A stretch of 43,498 nucleotides of DNA from SAR116 cluster bacterium AG-355-O21 (GCA_003280605.1 QCEM01000014.1:1-43498); one strand, 5' to 3'; positions 26,035 through 36,112 are shown, counted from the stretch's first letter. Made by a program: numbers and translations. The notes: a model not told the origin generated them from the letters alone.

Positions 26035-26973
26035 TTATGACCTGTTCGGGGGCGCTTCGGGACGGGTGGCCAGTTGCTCAAAAAGCCTGTTAACATGCTC
26101 AAAGAGGTCAGCGGCGCTTTGTTGCGGCGCTTGCCCGGCGGTGTCGATTACCCAAAGTGCTTGCGCATAAAGCGGTTCGCGCGCCGACAAAATAGCCTTT
26201 AAATCGGCCATCGCTTCGGTGTTTTTTGCCATCGGACGAAGATCGCCTTGGGCAATGACCCGGGCCATATGTTCGTCTGGATTAGCCTTCAACCAGACCG
26301 TATGCGCGCGATCACGCAACAGCTTAAAACTTTGCGGATCGGCAACCAAGCCACCGCCGGTGGCGATCACTGCGGTGTCATATTGATCAATCACAGCTTG
26401 TAGGCAGGATCGCTCCAGACGACGAAAGGTCGGTTGTCCGGACAGCGCTAAGATTTCACCGATGCTGGCGCCATATTCTGCTTCAACCAAGCGGTTTAAT
26501 TCGATAAACGGCACTTCTAGCTGTGCTGCTAACTGCCGACCAAGGGTTGACTTACCGGCACCGCGCAAGCCTATCAGGGCGATGCGGCGCGCCCGCGCAT
26601 GCCCCATGTTGACGCTGGCCGCTTCGCTGCTGTCCGGGTGCAAGCGATGTTCCAACGCCTGCTGCAGGCGCGGCAATGCAGCGGCCGGCAAGCGATCGAT
26701 CAAAGCCAGCAATTGCGCCTCTGGCAGGTCGCTGCCGCCGATTGCCAAAATCAAATCTGCAATGGTGATATCCATTGCCCGGGCAATCTTATCGAGGACT
26801 TCCAGTGATGGATTAGCCGTGCCGCTTTCAAGCTGCGCCAAATAGCGTTCCGACAAGGCCGAATCGCGGGCCAGAATTTTCCGTGTCATCCCCCGACGGG
26901 CACGGGCGGCACGCACCTCTGTTGCCAGTTGCCGTAACAGCAGGGTCGTTTGCTCTGCCTTGTTATTGCCCAT
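26035..26973 (-). CDS. boxR: XRE-family transcriptional regulator with shikimate-kinase-like domain (BoxR/BzdR)
   Basis: A two-domain regulator of about 312 residues. The N-terminal XRE helix-turn-helix reads ARARRGMTRKILARDSALSERYLAQLESG. The C-terminal half resembles shikimate kinase, with the Walker A loop GLRGAGKSTLGRQLA and ATGGGLVADPQSF. This architecture is specific to BzdR/BoxR repressors, which sense benzoyl-CoA through the kinase-like domain. The ATG at 26973 follows AAGGG with a 7-base spacing; an in-frame ATG at 27003 lacks a good site but cannot be excluded. It stands upstream of boxC in the same direction and divergent from the flavodoxin gene. Confidence 0.93.
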   Translation of the reverse strand: MGNNKAEQTTLLLRQLATEVRAARARRGMTRKILARDSALSERYLAQLESGTANPSLEVLDKIARAMDITIADLILAIGGSDLPEAQLLALIDRLPAAALPRLQQALEHRLHPDSSEAASVNMGHARARRIALIGLRGAGKSTLGRQLAAQLEVPFIELNRLVEAEYGASIGEILALSGQPTFRRLERSCLQAVIDQYDTAVIATGGGLVADPQSFKLLRDRAHTVWLKANPDEHMARVIAQGDLRPMAKNTEAMADLKAILSAREPLYAQALWVIDTAGQAPQQSAADLFEHVNRLFEQLATRPEAPPNRS

Positions 26974-27089
26974 GCCGTGGCCCTTGCAGCGTTGAGAATT
27001 CATGATCTGGTCTTTTCACATCGCCAGCTTACTTCTATTTATAGCGGCAGACGACTTATACTGCATAACAACAGGGCGGAAGACCAACG

Positions 27090-27560
27090 ATGACAATCGA
27101 ACATGTCAAAATCTTGGTGGCGACAATGACGGGTACGGCCGAACTGGTAGCCGAAGAAATCAGCGATGTGTTAACCGACAAAGGACTTCAGGTTGACACA
27201 TTGTTGATGGATGACTTGGACGAAACCGTTTTTGGTGACCCTGCTGCAGTGGTTATTTGCACCTCGACCTATGGGCAAGGTGACGTGCCGGATAATGGCC
27301 AGGCTTTTTTTGAAGCTTTGGAACGTGAACGCCCAAATTTAAGCGCCGTACAATATGCGGTTTTTGCGCTCGGCGACATGACTTATGCTCAGACATTCTG
27401 CCGTTCCGGCGATCTGTTTGACACGCTGCTAACCAGCTTGGGCGCCCGGCGTGTCGGCGATGTGATGCGCCATAACGCATCAGCAAGTTCGTTGCCGGAA
27501 GATGATGCCGGTGATTGGGCCGCTGACTGGTACGATGTTTTGCAAGCTGCGGGCGGCTAG
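27090..27560 (+). CDS. Flavodoxin (MioC-like)
   Basis: A 156-residue FMN-binding flavodoxin. The phosphate-binding loop ATMTGTAELVAEEI is near residue 11. The FMN-contact loops are CTSTYGQGDVPDNGQAFF and FALGDMTYAQTFCRSGDLFD. Flavodoxins carry one or two electrons between NADPH reductases and oxygenases or reductive enzymes. GGAAG lies 7 bases before the ATG. The gene is divergent from boxR across 86-116 bases, so it may be a redox partner linking the FprA-type reductase to BoxB. That link is inference from position. Confidence 0.9.
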   Translation: MTIEHVKILVATMTGTAELVAEEISDVLTDKGLQVDTLLMDDLDETVFGDPAAVVICTSTYGQGDVPDNGQAFFEALERERPNLSAVQYAVFALGDMTYAQTFCRSGDLFDTLLTSLGARRVGDVMRHNASASSLPEDDAGDWAADWYDVLQAAGG

Positions 27561-27564
27561 TGCC

Positions 27565-28374
27565 ATGATGCGATCGACACCACCAGGCGCGCCGGCTGGA
27601 ATGACCGGCGACTTCAGCTTCGTGGTCATCGATGGGGTTTCTGTGGAGGTTTACACGGCCGCCGCCGACGGGCCTGACAGGCGCCCCCTTGTGGTGCTGC
27701 ATGAGGGACTTGGTTGTGTGGCCTTATGGCGGGATCTGCCGGACCGATTGGCCGCCGCCACAGGCCGCAAAGTGATTGCGTATTCGCGTCACGGTTATGG
27801 TCAATCAAGCCCGTTCACAGCGCCGTTAACGCCGCGCTATATGCATGACCAAGCCCTCGGCGTTTTGCCGAAATTACTCCAGCACCTTGACCTTAGCCAA
27901 ACGATCCTTTTGGGTCACAGCGACGGCGCGTCAATTGCCTTAATCCATGCCGCCGGCAATGCCGCCATCACGGGTTTGATCTTGGAAGCCCCGCATGTGT
28001 TTGTGGAAGATATATCCATCCGTGGCATTGCCCGGGCGCGGCATTTGTTTGACCATACTGACCTGCACCAAAAGCTTGCCCGCTATCACCGCGACCCTGC
28101 CGGCAGCTTTTTTGGCTGGAATGATATTTGGTTAGACCCGGGGTTTCGGGACTGGGACATTACCGACGTGCTGCCACAGATCAGCTGCCCGGTGCTGGCG
28201 ATCCAGGGGCGGGATGACGAATATGGAAGCTTGGCGCAAATCGATGCCATCGGTGCCGCTGTCACAGGCCCCTTCGAGCAATTGATCATGGCGGATTGCG
28301 GCCATAGCCCACACCGTGATCAAGAAGCGCAAACAGTTCAGGCGATGCTCGCATTCTTGCACGACCTGCCGTGA
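27565..28374 (+). CDS. Alpha/beta hydrolase
   Basis: A serine hydrolase of the alpha/beta fold, about 269 residues. Visible elements are the oxyanion region VVLHEGLG, the nucleophile elbow LLGHSDGAS, the acid region IQGRDDEYG and the catalytic histidine in DCGHSPHRDQ. It begins only 4 bases after the flavodoxin stop; an alternative start is the ATG at 27601. Substrate is unknown. Alpha/beta hydrolases are found with some box clusters, where a thioesterase or lactonase role has been considered, but that is not shown here. Its stop is one base from the end of the convergent cupin gene. Confidence 0.82.
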   Translation: MMRSTPPGAPAGMTGDFSFVVIDGVSVEVYTAAADGPDRRPLVVLHEGLGCVALWRDLPDRLAAATGRKVIAYSRHGYGQSSPFTAPLTPRYMHDQALGVLPKLLQHLDLSQTILLGHSDGASIALIHAAGNAAITGLILEAPHVFVEDISIRGIARARHLFDHTDLHQKLARYHRDPAGSFFGWNDIWLDPGFRDWDITDVLPQISCPVLAIQGRDDEYGSLAQIDAIGAAVTGPFEQLIMADCGHSPHRDQEAQTVQAMLAFLHDLP

Positions 28375-28375
28375 T

Positions 28376-28942
28376 TTAGCGGCGTGTCCGGATCGGGCAA
28401 GGCTGCCGTGTTTTTGCCAACGGATTAAATTCCGAGCGGTCCACATGCCGCAAGCTGCGGCCATAGATATGCAATGATAACGCTGTTTCATCACCGTCAT
28501 TGCGGACGCTGTGAATATCGTCAGGGCGCAACAAAATGCAGTCACCGGCACCGGCAATCACCTCACCGGCGACTTCAACCTCGGCATAGCCGGCAACCGA
28601 ACCATCGTCTAGGCGACGCCAATTTGTGTTGGTTTCGGTGCCATCTAAGCCAACCACCACGCCCCATGTCTGGTGGTCATGCGGGCTGACACCGCGGCCG
28701 GGAAGCCAAGCAATTGTCTCCACCAGCAAGCGGTGATCTGGCTCCTCATGGAGGACCGAGATCGCAAACCCTTGGTCTTCGTTTGCCTCATAAAAATCTG
28801 CCTCGATCCAGCTTCTGTCGGCGGCCAAAGGCTGCGCAATTTTAGCCACTTCAGGCAGCAACTGATCAAGGTCATCATTGCTTGCCGCAAGCGCCTGCAA
28901 TTGCCGGATAAACATTGCGATCTGCGGGTGTTGTGCGGCCAT
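28376..28942 (-). CDS. Cysteine dioxygenase-type cupin
   Basis: A 188-residue cupin resembling the cysteine dioxygenase / 3-mercaptopropionate dioxygenase family. These are mononuclear iron enzymes that oxidise thiols to sulfinates. The first metal motif is GRGVSPHDHQTWG (two histidines), followed by a GLDGTETNTNW segment, and the third ligand is in RPDDIHSVRN. Thiol substrate cannot be told from sequence alone. GGAGG lies 6-7 bases before the ATG. No cysteine sulfinate genes are nearby. It converges with the alpha/beta hydrolase gene and is followed by a 133-residue-free gap of 86 bases to uvrB on its upstream side. Confidence 0.75.
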   Translation of the reverse strand: MAAQHPQIAMFIRQLQALAASNDDLDQLLPEVAKIAQPLAADRSWIEADFYEANEDQGFAISVLHEEPDHRLLVETIAWLPGRGVSPHDHQTWGVVVGLDGTETNTNWRRLDDGSVAGYAEVEVAGEVIAGAGDCILLRPDDIHSVRNDGDETALSLHIYGRSLRHVDRSEFNPLAKTRQPCPIRTRR

Positions 28943-29028
28943 GCTTGCCTCCAGGATCAGGGATCGACGATATCAGCGGCTCAGCTTGCCACGGTAAAGC
29001 GCCGGCGGACAAGCACGTTCAGCTATGT

Positions 29029-31239
29029 TCAGGCACGTTTCTGGCGGCGCTTTGGTTTGCCTGACTTCTTCTCACCACCGCGTCCCTGCGGCGGCTGAAC
29101 AGGTGACTTAATCCGCACCACCGCCCCTTTTGGAAGCGGTTTGCCATCCACGGTCATGCCCAGTTCAGCTGCTTCTAAGCGGCGAATTTCGTCGCGGATA
29201 CGGCCTGCTTCTTCAAATTCTAAATCTGCCGCCGCCTCACGCATCGCTGCTTCCAAATCCTTAATAATCTCGGCAATGTCCTTATCGACCAGCTCACCTT
29301 CACTGCTGCCGGTCTCAACCGTAACGTGGTCGCCGCGCTCATAGACACTTTCGAGGATGTCACCGATGTTCTTTTTGACACTTTCAGGGGTGATGCCATG
29401 TTCCGAATTATAGGCGATCTGGCGCTGCCGCCGACGCTCGGTTTCATCCATCGCATAGGTCAGACTATCGGTCATGCGATCGGCATACAGCAGCACCCGG
29501 CCTTCAACATTTCGTGCTGCCCGACCGATGGTTTGCACCAACGAGGTTTTAGACCGCAAATAACCTTCTTTGTCGGCATCAAGAATCGCCACCAATGCGC
29601 ATTCCGGTATATCCAGACCTTCCCGCAGCAAGTTAATACCGACCAGAACGTCAAAAACCCCAAGGCGCAGGTCACGAATAATTTCAATCCGCTCCAGAGT
29701 TTCCACATCAGAGTGGATATAGCGCACCTTCAAGCCGGCCTCATGCATGAACTCGGTCAGATCTTCGGCCATGCGTTTGGTCAAAACCGTGATCAGTACC
29801 CGCTGCCCCTTGGTCACACAGGTCTGGCATTCGGCAATCACATCATCGACTTGATGGGTGGTTGGGCGAACAATACATTGCGGGTCAATCAAGCCTGTTG
29901 GCCGCACCAATTGTTCCACAAAGACACCACTGGTGCGATCTAGTTCCCAGGGCCCTGGAGTGGCCGAGACATAAATCGTCTGCGGCCGCATTTCTTGCCA
30001 TTCCTCAAACTTCAAAGGCCGGTTGTCGATACACGACGGCAGCCGGAAACCAAAATCTTTCAGCGTTGATTTGCGTGCAAAATCGCCTTTGAACATGGCC
30101 CCGATCTGCGACACGGTAACATGGCTTTCATCCACAAAAAGCAGGGCATTTTCAGGCAAATATTCAAATAACGTCGGCGGTGGTTCACCTGGTGCGCGAC
30201 CGGTTAAATACCGCGAGTAGTTCTCGATCCCGGCACATGAGCCGGTCGCTTCCATCATTTCCATATCAAATGTGGTACGCTGCTCTAAGCGTTGCGCTTC
30301 CAGCAATTTGTTATCGCGATACAGTTCTTCCAAGCGGATTTTCAATTCATCCTTAATGCCCTTGACCGCTTGGCGCAGTGTTGGCTTCGGCGTTACATAG
30401 TGAGAGTTGGCGAAGACCCGAATGCTCTCTAAATCAGCCGTTCGCTCGCCGGTAAGCGGATCGAATTCCTGCACCGCTTCCAACTCATCGCCGAAAAACG
30501 ACAGCCGCCAGGCGCGATCTTCCAAATGCGCCGGAAAGATTTCCAGACTATCGCCGCGCCGGCGAAAGGTTCCACGATGAAAGCTAACGTCATTTCGCTT
30601 GTACTGCAGTTCGACCAAATTGCGGGTGAGGTCTTGAAGATCAATCCGCTCACCAACCGATAATTTGATGATCATGCGGCCATAGGTTTCAACCGAGCCG
30701 ATGCCATAGATACAGGAGACAGAGGCGACGATGATCACATCATCGCGTTCCAACAAAGAGCGTGTTGCCGAATGCCGCATGCGATCAATCTGTTCATTAA
30801 TCGATGCCTCTTTTTCAACATAGGTATCGGTTCGCGGAACATAGGCTTCCGGCTGATAGTAGTCATAATAGGAGACGAAATATTCGACCGCATTGTTTGG
30901 AAAGAAGGATTTCATCTCGCCATAAAGCTGCGCCGCCAAGGTCTTATTGGGGGCCAGGATTAACGCCGGACGCTGCACATCTTGGATGATATGGGCCACG
31001 GTAAAGGTCTTGCCCGACCCTGTCACACCAAGCAAAACCTGATCGGATTCATTATTTTGGATGCCGGCCGTCAACTCGGCAATGGCGGTTGGTTGATCAC
31101 CTGCCGGCGCAAATTCTGAGACGATTTCAAATCGCCGGCTCTGATCTTGAACCGGTGCATCCGTCTTCAGATCAGGCTGTTGTGAGCCTGCTAAACCAGC
31201 AGGCACGATCACGGTGCTATCATCAAGTATGGCGCTCAT
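29029..31239 (-). CDS. uvrB: Excinuclease ABC subunit B
   Basis: UvrB is the DNA-damage-verifying helicase-like subunit of nucleotide excision repair. The 736-residue chain has [11 protein letters not shown], the Walker A motif GVTGSGKT, the beta-hairpin [49 protein letters not shown] and [11 protein letters not shown]-terminal UVR motif ([24 protein letters not shown]) precedes a lysine-rich tail. The ATG at 31239 is preferred over the in-frame GTG at 31266, but no strong ribosome-binding site is visible for either. It is transcribed alone, with no LexA box recognised. Confidence 0.97.
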   Translation of the reverse strand: MSAILDDSTVIVPAGLAGSQQPDLKTDAPVQDQSRRFEIVSEFAPAGDQPTAIAELTAGIQNNESDQVLLGVTGSGKTFTVAHIIQDVQRPALILAPNKTLAAQLYGEMKSFFPNNAVEYFVSYYDYYQPEAYVPRTDTYVEKEASINEQIDRMRHSATRSLLERDDVIIVASVSCIYGIGSVETYGRMIIKLSVGERIDLQDLTRNLVELQYKRNDVSFHRGTFRRRGDSLEIFPAHLEDRAWRLSFFGDELEAVQEFDPLTGERTADLESIRVFANSHYVTPKPTLRQAVKGIKDELKIRLEELYRDNKLLEAQRLEQRTTFDMEMMEATGSCAGIENYSRYLTGRAPGEPPPTLFEYLPENALLFVDESHVTVSQIGAMFKGDFARKSTLKDFGFRLPSCIDNRPLKFEEWQEMRPQTIYVSATPGPWELDRTSGVFVEQLVRPTGLIDPQCIVRPTTHQVDDVIAECQTCVTKGQRVLITVLTKRMAEDLTEFMHEAGLKVRYIHSDVETLERIEIIRDLRLGVFDVLVGINLLREGLDIPECALVAILDADKEGYLRSKTSLVQTIGRAARNVEGRVLLYADRMTDSLTYAMDETERRRQRQIAYNSEHGITPESVKKNIGDILESVYERGDHVTVETGSSEGELVDKDIAEIIKDLEAAMREAAADLEFEEAGRIRDEIRRLEAAELGMTVDGKPLPKGAVVRIKSPVQPPQGRGGEKKSGKPKRRQKRA

Positions 31240-31313
31240 ACCAGAAAGATAGATCGCCGATGCCACTTCAGCAAGCCGTGACAGTGAACTGATTTAGCTG
31301 TGATACCGCGTGC

Positions 31314-32042
31314 TTAGTCGGCGGCAATCGATTCGCTGGATTGCAGATGAGGCAAATCAAGGAAATCCAAAATGCCGCGCGTCCAACGGTCGACGCCGCT
31401 GTTAAACAACCGATAGCCAATATCATGGGCGATGCGCGGTTGCGCCCCCGGCTGATCTAATCTATGGGCCGCGCCCATGGACCAACGGCGGATCATTTCA
31501 TGGGTAATTTCCGGGTGAAATTGAATGCCGACAGCATTTTCACCATACAGAAATGCCTGATTAGGATAGACCGCGCCATGGGCCATGATGCGAGCGCTAT
31601 TCGGCACCTCAAAACCTTCTTTATGCCATTGGTAGAAATATTGTGAGGTCGCGAACAAGTCGGTAAATTCATCGCTGGGCGTCACTTCGGTGTAGCCGAT
31701 TTCGACCCGGCCGTCAGCATCGGGAGCGACCGTGCCCCCCAAGGTTCGAGCCAGCATTTGGCCACCAAGGCAGATGCCTAAAAACGGCTTCTCGGCGCTG
31801 AGAACTTTGGGAATAAAATCAAGCTCGGCTCGGATACCGTCCAGTGTGTCACAGTCATTGGCGCTCATCGGGCCACCGAAGACGACGACGCCGTCATGGT
31901 CGTCCAAATGCGCCGGCAAGCTGTCGCCATGACAGGGGCAGCAGCGGTCCAAGGTGTAACCACGTTCGGTCAGCAAGGCCCCAACATGCCCTGGTGTCGA
32001 GGTCTTTTGATGAACAATGATTAAGATGCGTCCGCTGCGCAT
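31314..32042 (-). CDS. Class I glutamine amidotransferase
   Basis: A 242-residue stand-alone GATase domain, related to the GuaA amidotransferase half. The nucleophilic cysteine lies in LGICLGGQMLA, and the His-Glu pair in GIQFHPEITHEM. It reads HQKTSTPGHVG at the N-terminus and VVVFGGPMSAND before the catalytic elbow. Such proteins may hydrolyse gamma-glutamyl compounds or supply ammonia to a partner; the partner is unknown. It starts 4 bases after the stop of the nicotinate phosphoribosyltransferase-like gene, with a ribosome-binding site overlapping that stop, so the two form an operon. Confidence 0.88.
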   Translation of the reverse strand: MRSGRILIIVHQKTSTPGHVGALLTERGYTLDRCCPCHGDSLPAHLDDHDGVVVFGGPMSANDCDTLDGIRAELDFIPKVLSAEKPFLGICLGGQMLARTLGGTVAPDADGRVEIGYTEVTPSDEFTDLFATSQYFYQWHKEGFEVPNSARIMAHGAVYPNQAFLYGENAVGIQFHPEITHEMIRRWSMGAAHRLDQPGAQPRIAHDIGYRLFNSGVDRWTRGILDFLDLPHLQSSESIAAD

Positions 32043-32046
32043 GACC

Positions 32047-33204
32047 CTACCGTTTCAGAAGAAATTCGCGCCCAACCTTGACGCGGCCTTCGCCATTATA
32101 AGCAATAATGTCGGCGGTCGCATAGGTTTCACTCCACTTATCGGGCAAATAACTGCCGGTACCAACCACATCAACGGGTGCATCCGCTAACGCAAATACG
32201 CGGCATTTTTCCGGGCCAAAGCCCGAGGAACAAATGATCCGAACCTTTTCAAAGTCGGCCGCATCAAGAACTTCACGCATGTACCAGACAGCGGCGGCGG
32301 AGACACCGGTGCCGATCAGATAGCGCAATTCCGCCTCGGAGCGGTAGCCACGGATGCTGCCTTGGGCGTTACGCTCCAAAACCGCATAGGATTCGGCCAT
32401 ATCAAGGCCTTGCATGAAGCGGCCCCCATGGGTATCCAGGCGCACCGATAGCCGACCACTGTCGGCAAGCTCGGGAAACCGCCGACAGACGGCCAGGCTA
32501 TCGTCAATCTCGGCAGCGAAATAATCGACCAACACAACCAAATCGGTATTTGGGTGAGTTTCATGAAACATCTCGGCGGCGCGCACTGTTGAGCCGGCAT
32601 AACCAATCAGCGCATGCGGCATCGTGCCCAGCCCTTCCCGACGGTCAAAATAACGTGCTGTTTCATCCGTTGCATTGCCGATGAAGCCGATCGCCTCAAC
32701 TTTCTTTTTCGCTTTTGCCGAGCCAACACTGGCACCATAAGCCATCAGCTCTGCCATTTCCGTGCCCGCGCAATGGCGGGCATCCATGGCCAAAAAGGCT
32801 GTTTTGGGCAGCTCAACACACATGATATAGGCGTTGTACGCGGCGACGCAGGCAGCGCCAAGCTTCTGTAAATAAATGGTTTCCAAATCAACCAGATGAT
32901 AAAGAGAGCCGGTCAGGTAAAGCAAAGGCTCGCCGGCACCAACCCACGCACCTTCACGGAAGCATTGCTCAATCTTAATCTCGATCCCACGCTCGCGGGC
33001 GACATTGGCGATCCATTCAACCGCCAAACGCGGCGCACAGGTCACAGGCCGGCGCATGAACACCGCATAGGTCACCTCGGCATCGCCAAATTGACCAACA
33101 CATTCTTTGGTCCGCAGAAAATACTTATCGACGTAGCGCGGAAGCTCACTTGCCTGCGGGTGGCGGGCAGCGTCACCGCTCCCCAGGGGATTATCCTCAG
33201 CCAT
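32047..33204 (-). CDS. Nicotinate phosphoribosyltransferase family protein
   Basis: A 385-residue protein related to nicotinate phosphoribosyltransferase, which makes nicotinate mononucleotide for NAD salvage. Visible elements are YVDKYFLRTKECV, EPLLYLTGSLYHLVDLETIYL, MDARHCAGTEMAELMAYG, GIGFIGNATDE-type AIGFIGNATDETAR, SVRLDTHGGRFMQG, ICSSGFGPEKC and DVVGTGSYLP. The canonical NAPRT sequence RIDSGDL is replaced by RLDTHGG, so this is a divergent subfamily. AAGGAG lies 6 bases before the ATG. It precedes the GATase gene and lies 31 bases downstream of the DAHP synthase gene. Confidence 0.8.
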   Translation of the reverse strand: MAEDNPLGSGDAARHPQASELPRYVDKYFLRTKECVGQFGDAEVTYAVFMRRPVTCAPRLAVEWIANVARERGIEIKIEQCFREGAWVGAGEPLLYLTGSLYHLVDLETIYLQKLGAACVAAYNAYIMCVELPKTAFLAMDARHCAGTEMAELMAYGASVGSAKAKKKVEAIGFIGNATDETARYFDRREGLGTMPHALIGYAGSTVRAAEMFHETHPNTDLVVLVDYFAAEIDDSLAVCRRFPELADSGRLSVRLDTHGGRFMQGLDMAESYAVLERNAQGSIRGYRSEAELRYLIGTGVSAAAVWYMREVLDAADFEKVRIICSSGFGPEKCRVFALADAPVDVVGTGSYLPDKWSETYATADIIAYNGEGRVKVGREFLLKR

Positions 33205-33235
33205 TACCGCTCCTTCGGACAGGCCCGCGCCAAGG

Positions 33236-34624
33236 TCAGGACGCCTGGGCCAGGTTTGCCGTATTTCCGGCCCGCTTTGTTTTCAACATATCGGCAATCA
33301 AGAATGCCAGTTCCAAAGCCTGCGAGGCATTTAGGCGTGGGTCACAATGGGTGTGATAGCGATCACCAAGCGCCGTTTCGGTGATTGCCTGCGCACCGCC
33401 AAGACATTCGGTCACGTCCTGGCCGGTCATTTCAAAATGCACACCGCCGCCATAGGTGCCTTCGGCCTCGTGAACTTCAAAGAACCCTGATACTTCATCA
33501 AGAATACGGTCAACAGGGCGCGTCTTATAGCCAGTTGATGATTTGATGGTATTTCCATGCATCGGATCGCATGACCAGATCACCTCGGCACCGGCCGCTT
33601 TGACGGCCCGCACCAACGGCGGCAATCCTTCGCGAACCTTTTCGCAGCCCATGCGCGCAATCAATGTCAATCGACCGGCCTCATTGGCAGGATTAAGTGT
33701 CTCGATCAGCCGTAATAAATCGTCAACGCTCAAGCTTGGGCCGCATTTCAAGCCGATCGGATTCCGAATACCGCGCATATATTCCACATGCGCACCATCC
33801 AGCTGCCGGGTCCGGTCACCAATCCAAAGCATATGAGCCGAGGTGGAATACCAACCGCCATCATCGGTGATGGTATCGGCGCGAGTCATTGCCTGCTCAT
33901 ACCCCAGCAGCAAGGCTTCGTGGGAGGTATAAAACTCCGTTTCCCGAAGCTGCTGGATATTTTCCGGAGTGATGCCGCACGCCCGCATGAATTCTAAACA
34001 TTCGCCAATCCGCCCGGAAACTTGCTCAAAACGTTCGCTGGTGGGCGAGCCTTTCACAAAATCAAGAGTCCAGCGATGCACTTCTTCCAAATTCGCAAAC
34101 CCCCCTTGGGCAAATGCCCGCAGCAGGTTCAAGGTCGAGGCCGACTGATTATAAACTTGTAGCAGACGCGAGGGATCAGGTTCCCGACTGGCCACATCAA
34201 ACTCCATGGCATTAACCATATCGCCGCGATAGCTGGGTAATTCGACACCATCGATCACTTCGGTCGGGGCCGACCGTGGCTTGGCAAACTGGCCGGCAAC
34301 GCGGCCAACTTTGACCACCGGCAAGGCAGCACCAAAGGTCAGAACAACTGCCATTTGCAGCAGCACGCGAAAGGTATCGCGGATATTATTTGGTGAAAAT
34401 TCCGCAAAGCTTTCGGCACAATCACCGCCTTGCAACAAAAATGCTTCACCGCGCGCAACGGCAGCTAAATCCGTTTTCAAGCGTTGTGCCTCGCCGACGA
34501 AAACCAGCGGCGGATAGCCTGCTAATTGTTGCTCAACGTCATTGAGATGCGCAAGATCAGGGTACTCAGGCACCTGCTGTATCGGATGATCACGCCAGCC
34601 GCTTGGGCTCCAACTCGCCGCCAT
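33236..34624 (-). CDS. Class II 3-deoxy-D-arabino-heptulosonate-7-phosphate synthase
   Basis: Plant-type (class II) DAHP synthase, the first enzyme of the shikimate pathway, condensing phosphoenolpyruvate and erythrose 4-phosphate. The 462-residue chain shows [21 protein letters not shown] (with the metal-binding cysteine), [75 protein letters not shown] and [19 protein letters not shown]. The ATG at 34624 follows GGGA with a 6-base spacing. A feedback-regulation domain of class I enzymes is absent, as expected for this class. Confidence 0.95.
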   Translation of the reverse strand: MAASWSPSGWRDHPIQQVPEYPDLAHLNDVEQQLAGYPPLVFVGEAQRLKTDLAAVARGEAFLLQGGDCAESFAEFSPNNIRDTFRVLLQMAVVLTFGAALPVVKVGRVAGQFAKPRSAPTEVIDGVELPSYRGDMVNAMEFDVASREPDPSRLLQVYNQSASTLNLLRAFAQGGFANLEEVHRWTLDFVKGSPTSERFEQVSGRIGECLEFMRACGITPENIQQLRETEFYTSHEALLLGYEQAMTRADTITDDGGWYSTSAHMLWIGDRTRQLDGAHVEYMRGIRNPIGLKCGPSLSVDDLLRLIETLNPANEAGRLTLIARMGCEKVREGLPPLVRAVKAAGAEVIWSCDPMHGNTIKSSTGYKTRPVDRILDEVSGFFEVHEAEGTYGGGVHFEMTGQDVTECLGGAQAITETALGDRYHTHCDPRLNASQALELAFLIADMLKTKRAGNTANLAQAS

Positions 34625-34780
34625 TTTGCTTCCCTTCACTTCACTGCCTGCGATCAGCACCGCCGGACCGCACCGAAACGACGCACGGGTTTTAGCAGCG
34701 ACGCACAGTGTTTTCCACTGAAATCACCGATTCGCGTGATGGCATCAACGCTGATTGGCCGGCAAATACGCGACCGAAAC

Positions 34781-36067
34781 CTAGTAAAATTGCTGCGGCA
34801 GCCAGATTGCCACTTCCGGCAAAGCCAAAAGCAAGCCGATCAAAAACAGCATCGCAATCAGGAAGGGCATGGCACCTAAGCTGACATCATTGAAGTTGCC
34901 GCCACGCGCTCGGATCCCATGAACCACATACAAATTGATACCGATCGGCGGCGTGATCAGGGCCGCTTCCATCAGCACCGTGATCATGATACCGAACCAA
35001 ATCGGGTCAAAGCCCATGTGCATGGCAATCGGGAAGACCACAGGAATGGTGGTCAGCATCATCGACAAGGTTTCCATAAACATGCCAAGGATCAGATAGA
35101 AGCAGACAATCGCAATCATTGTCCCCATGGGCGTCCAACCCATTTTCTCGATCGCTTCCAACATCGCTTGGGTGATGCCCATGAAACCAAGCACGAAGTT
35201 CAAAAAGACCGCCGCCAAAATGATCAACATGATCATCGCCGTTGACCGCATGGTGCCTTCGAAGGCTTGTTTTAGCATGCCGATTGACAGCGCACGGTTC
35301 CAACCGGCAATCATCAGCGCGAAGACAACACCGATTGATGCCGCCTCGGTCGGCGTCGCAACCCCTGCATAGATCGAGCCGACAACAGCAACAAACAACA
35401 GGATCGGCGGCAATAGATCAGGTAAAACGCGGATCCGGTCGGACCAGCTGGTTTGCACCTTTTCGCCGCCCCATTCGCGCCGCCGCAGGCAGGCGATGGC
35501 AATCACCGTCATGAATAGTCCGGCCAGAATCAGGCCCGGGAAAATCCCCGCCAAATAGAGCTCCGGCACCGACGAATCAGTGAGCAGGCCGTAGATAATG
35601 AGGTTAATCGACGGCGGGATAAGAATGCCTAAGGTCCCGCCAGCAGCTAAGGAACCGAGGAAAAGTGGCTCATTATAGCGGCGCTTTTCGATTTCCGGAT
35701 AGGCCACGGTGCCCACCGTTGCAGCGGTTGCAACACTGGATCCCGATGAGGCCGCAAAAATGGCCGAGGTGCCGATATTGGCCTGCATCAGGCCCCCAGG
35801 CAGCCATGACAACCACTGCGCAACGGCATTGTACATGCGTTGCGCGATGCCTGCGCGCAACATGATTTCACCGAGCAAGATAAACATTGGGATGGCCACC
35901 AGAATATATTCAATACTCTGCTCCCAAACGAAGTCGCCAAGCATCAATGAGCGGCGACCGCGCAGATAAAGTTCATCTAAGGTTAAGCTCAAAATCCCCA
36001 AAACAGCGCCCACAGGCACTGCCGAGATGATCAAAACCATGAGCACAGCAAGAATCAAAAGAGGCAT
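34781..36067 (-). CDS. dctM: TRAP transporter large permease (DctM-type)
   Basis: The large membrane subunit of a tripartite ATP-independent periplasmic transporter, driving uptake with an ion gradient. The 428-residue chain has about twelve hydrophobic segments, with family segments SIEYILVAIPMFILLGEIM, AASSGSSVATAATVGTVAYPE, LGILIPPSINLIIYG, GVATPTEAASIGVV and ALITPPIGINLYVV. GGGAAG lies 5 bases before the ATG. It follows dctQ by 45 bases and ends a dctP-dctQ-dctM run. Confidence 0.95.
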   Translation of the reverse strand: MPLLILAVLMVLIISAVPVGAVLGILSLTLDELYLRGRRSLMLGDFVWEQSIEYILVAIPMFILLGEIMLRAGIAQRMYNAVAQWLSWLPGGLMQANIGTSAIFAASSGSSVATAATVGTVAYPEIEKRRYNEPLFLGSLAAGGTLGILIPPSINLIIYGLLTDSSVPELYLAGIFPGLILAGLFMTVIAIACLRRREWGGEKVQTSWSDRIRVLPDLLPPILLFVAVVGSIYAGVATPTEAASIGVVFALMIAGWNRALSIGMLKQAFEGTMRSTAMIMLIILAAVFLNFVLGFMGITQAMLEAIEKMGWTPMGTMIAIVCFYLILGMFMETLSMMLTTIPVVFPIAMHMGFDPIWFGIMITVLMEAALITPPIGINLYVVHGIRARGGNFNDVSLGAMPFLIAMLFLIGLLLALPEVAIWLPQQFY

Positions 36068-36112
36068 AATGACTTCCCGTCTAAGACGTCAGCAGCGGCA
36101 TAAATCGCCAAC

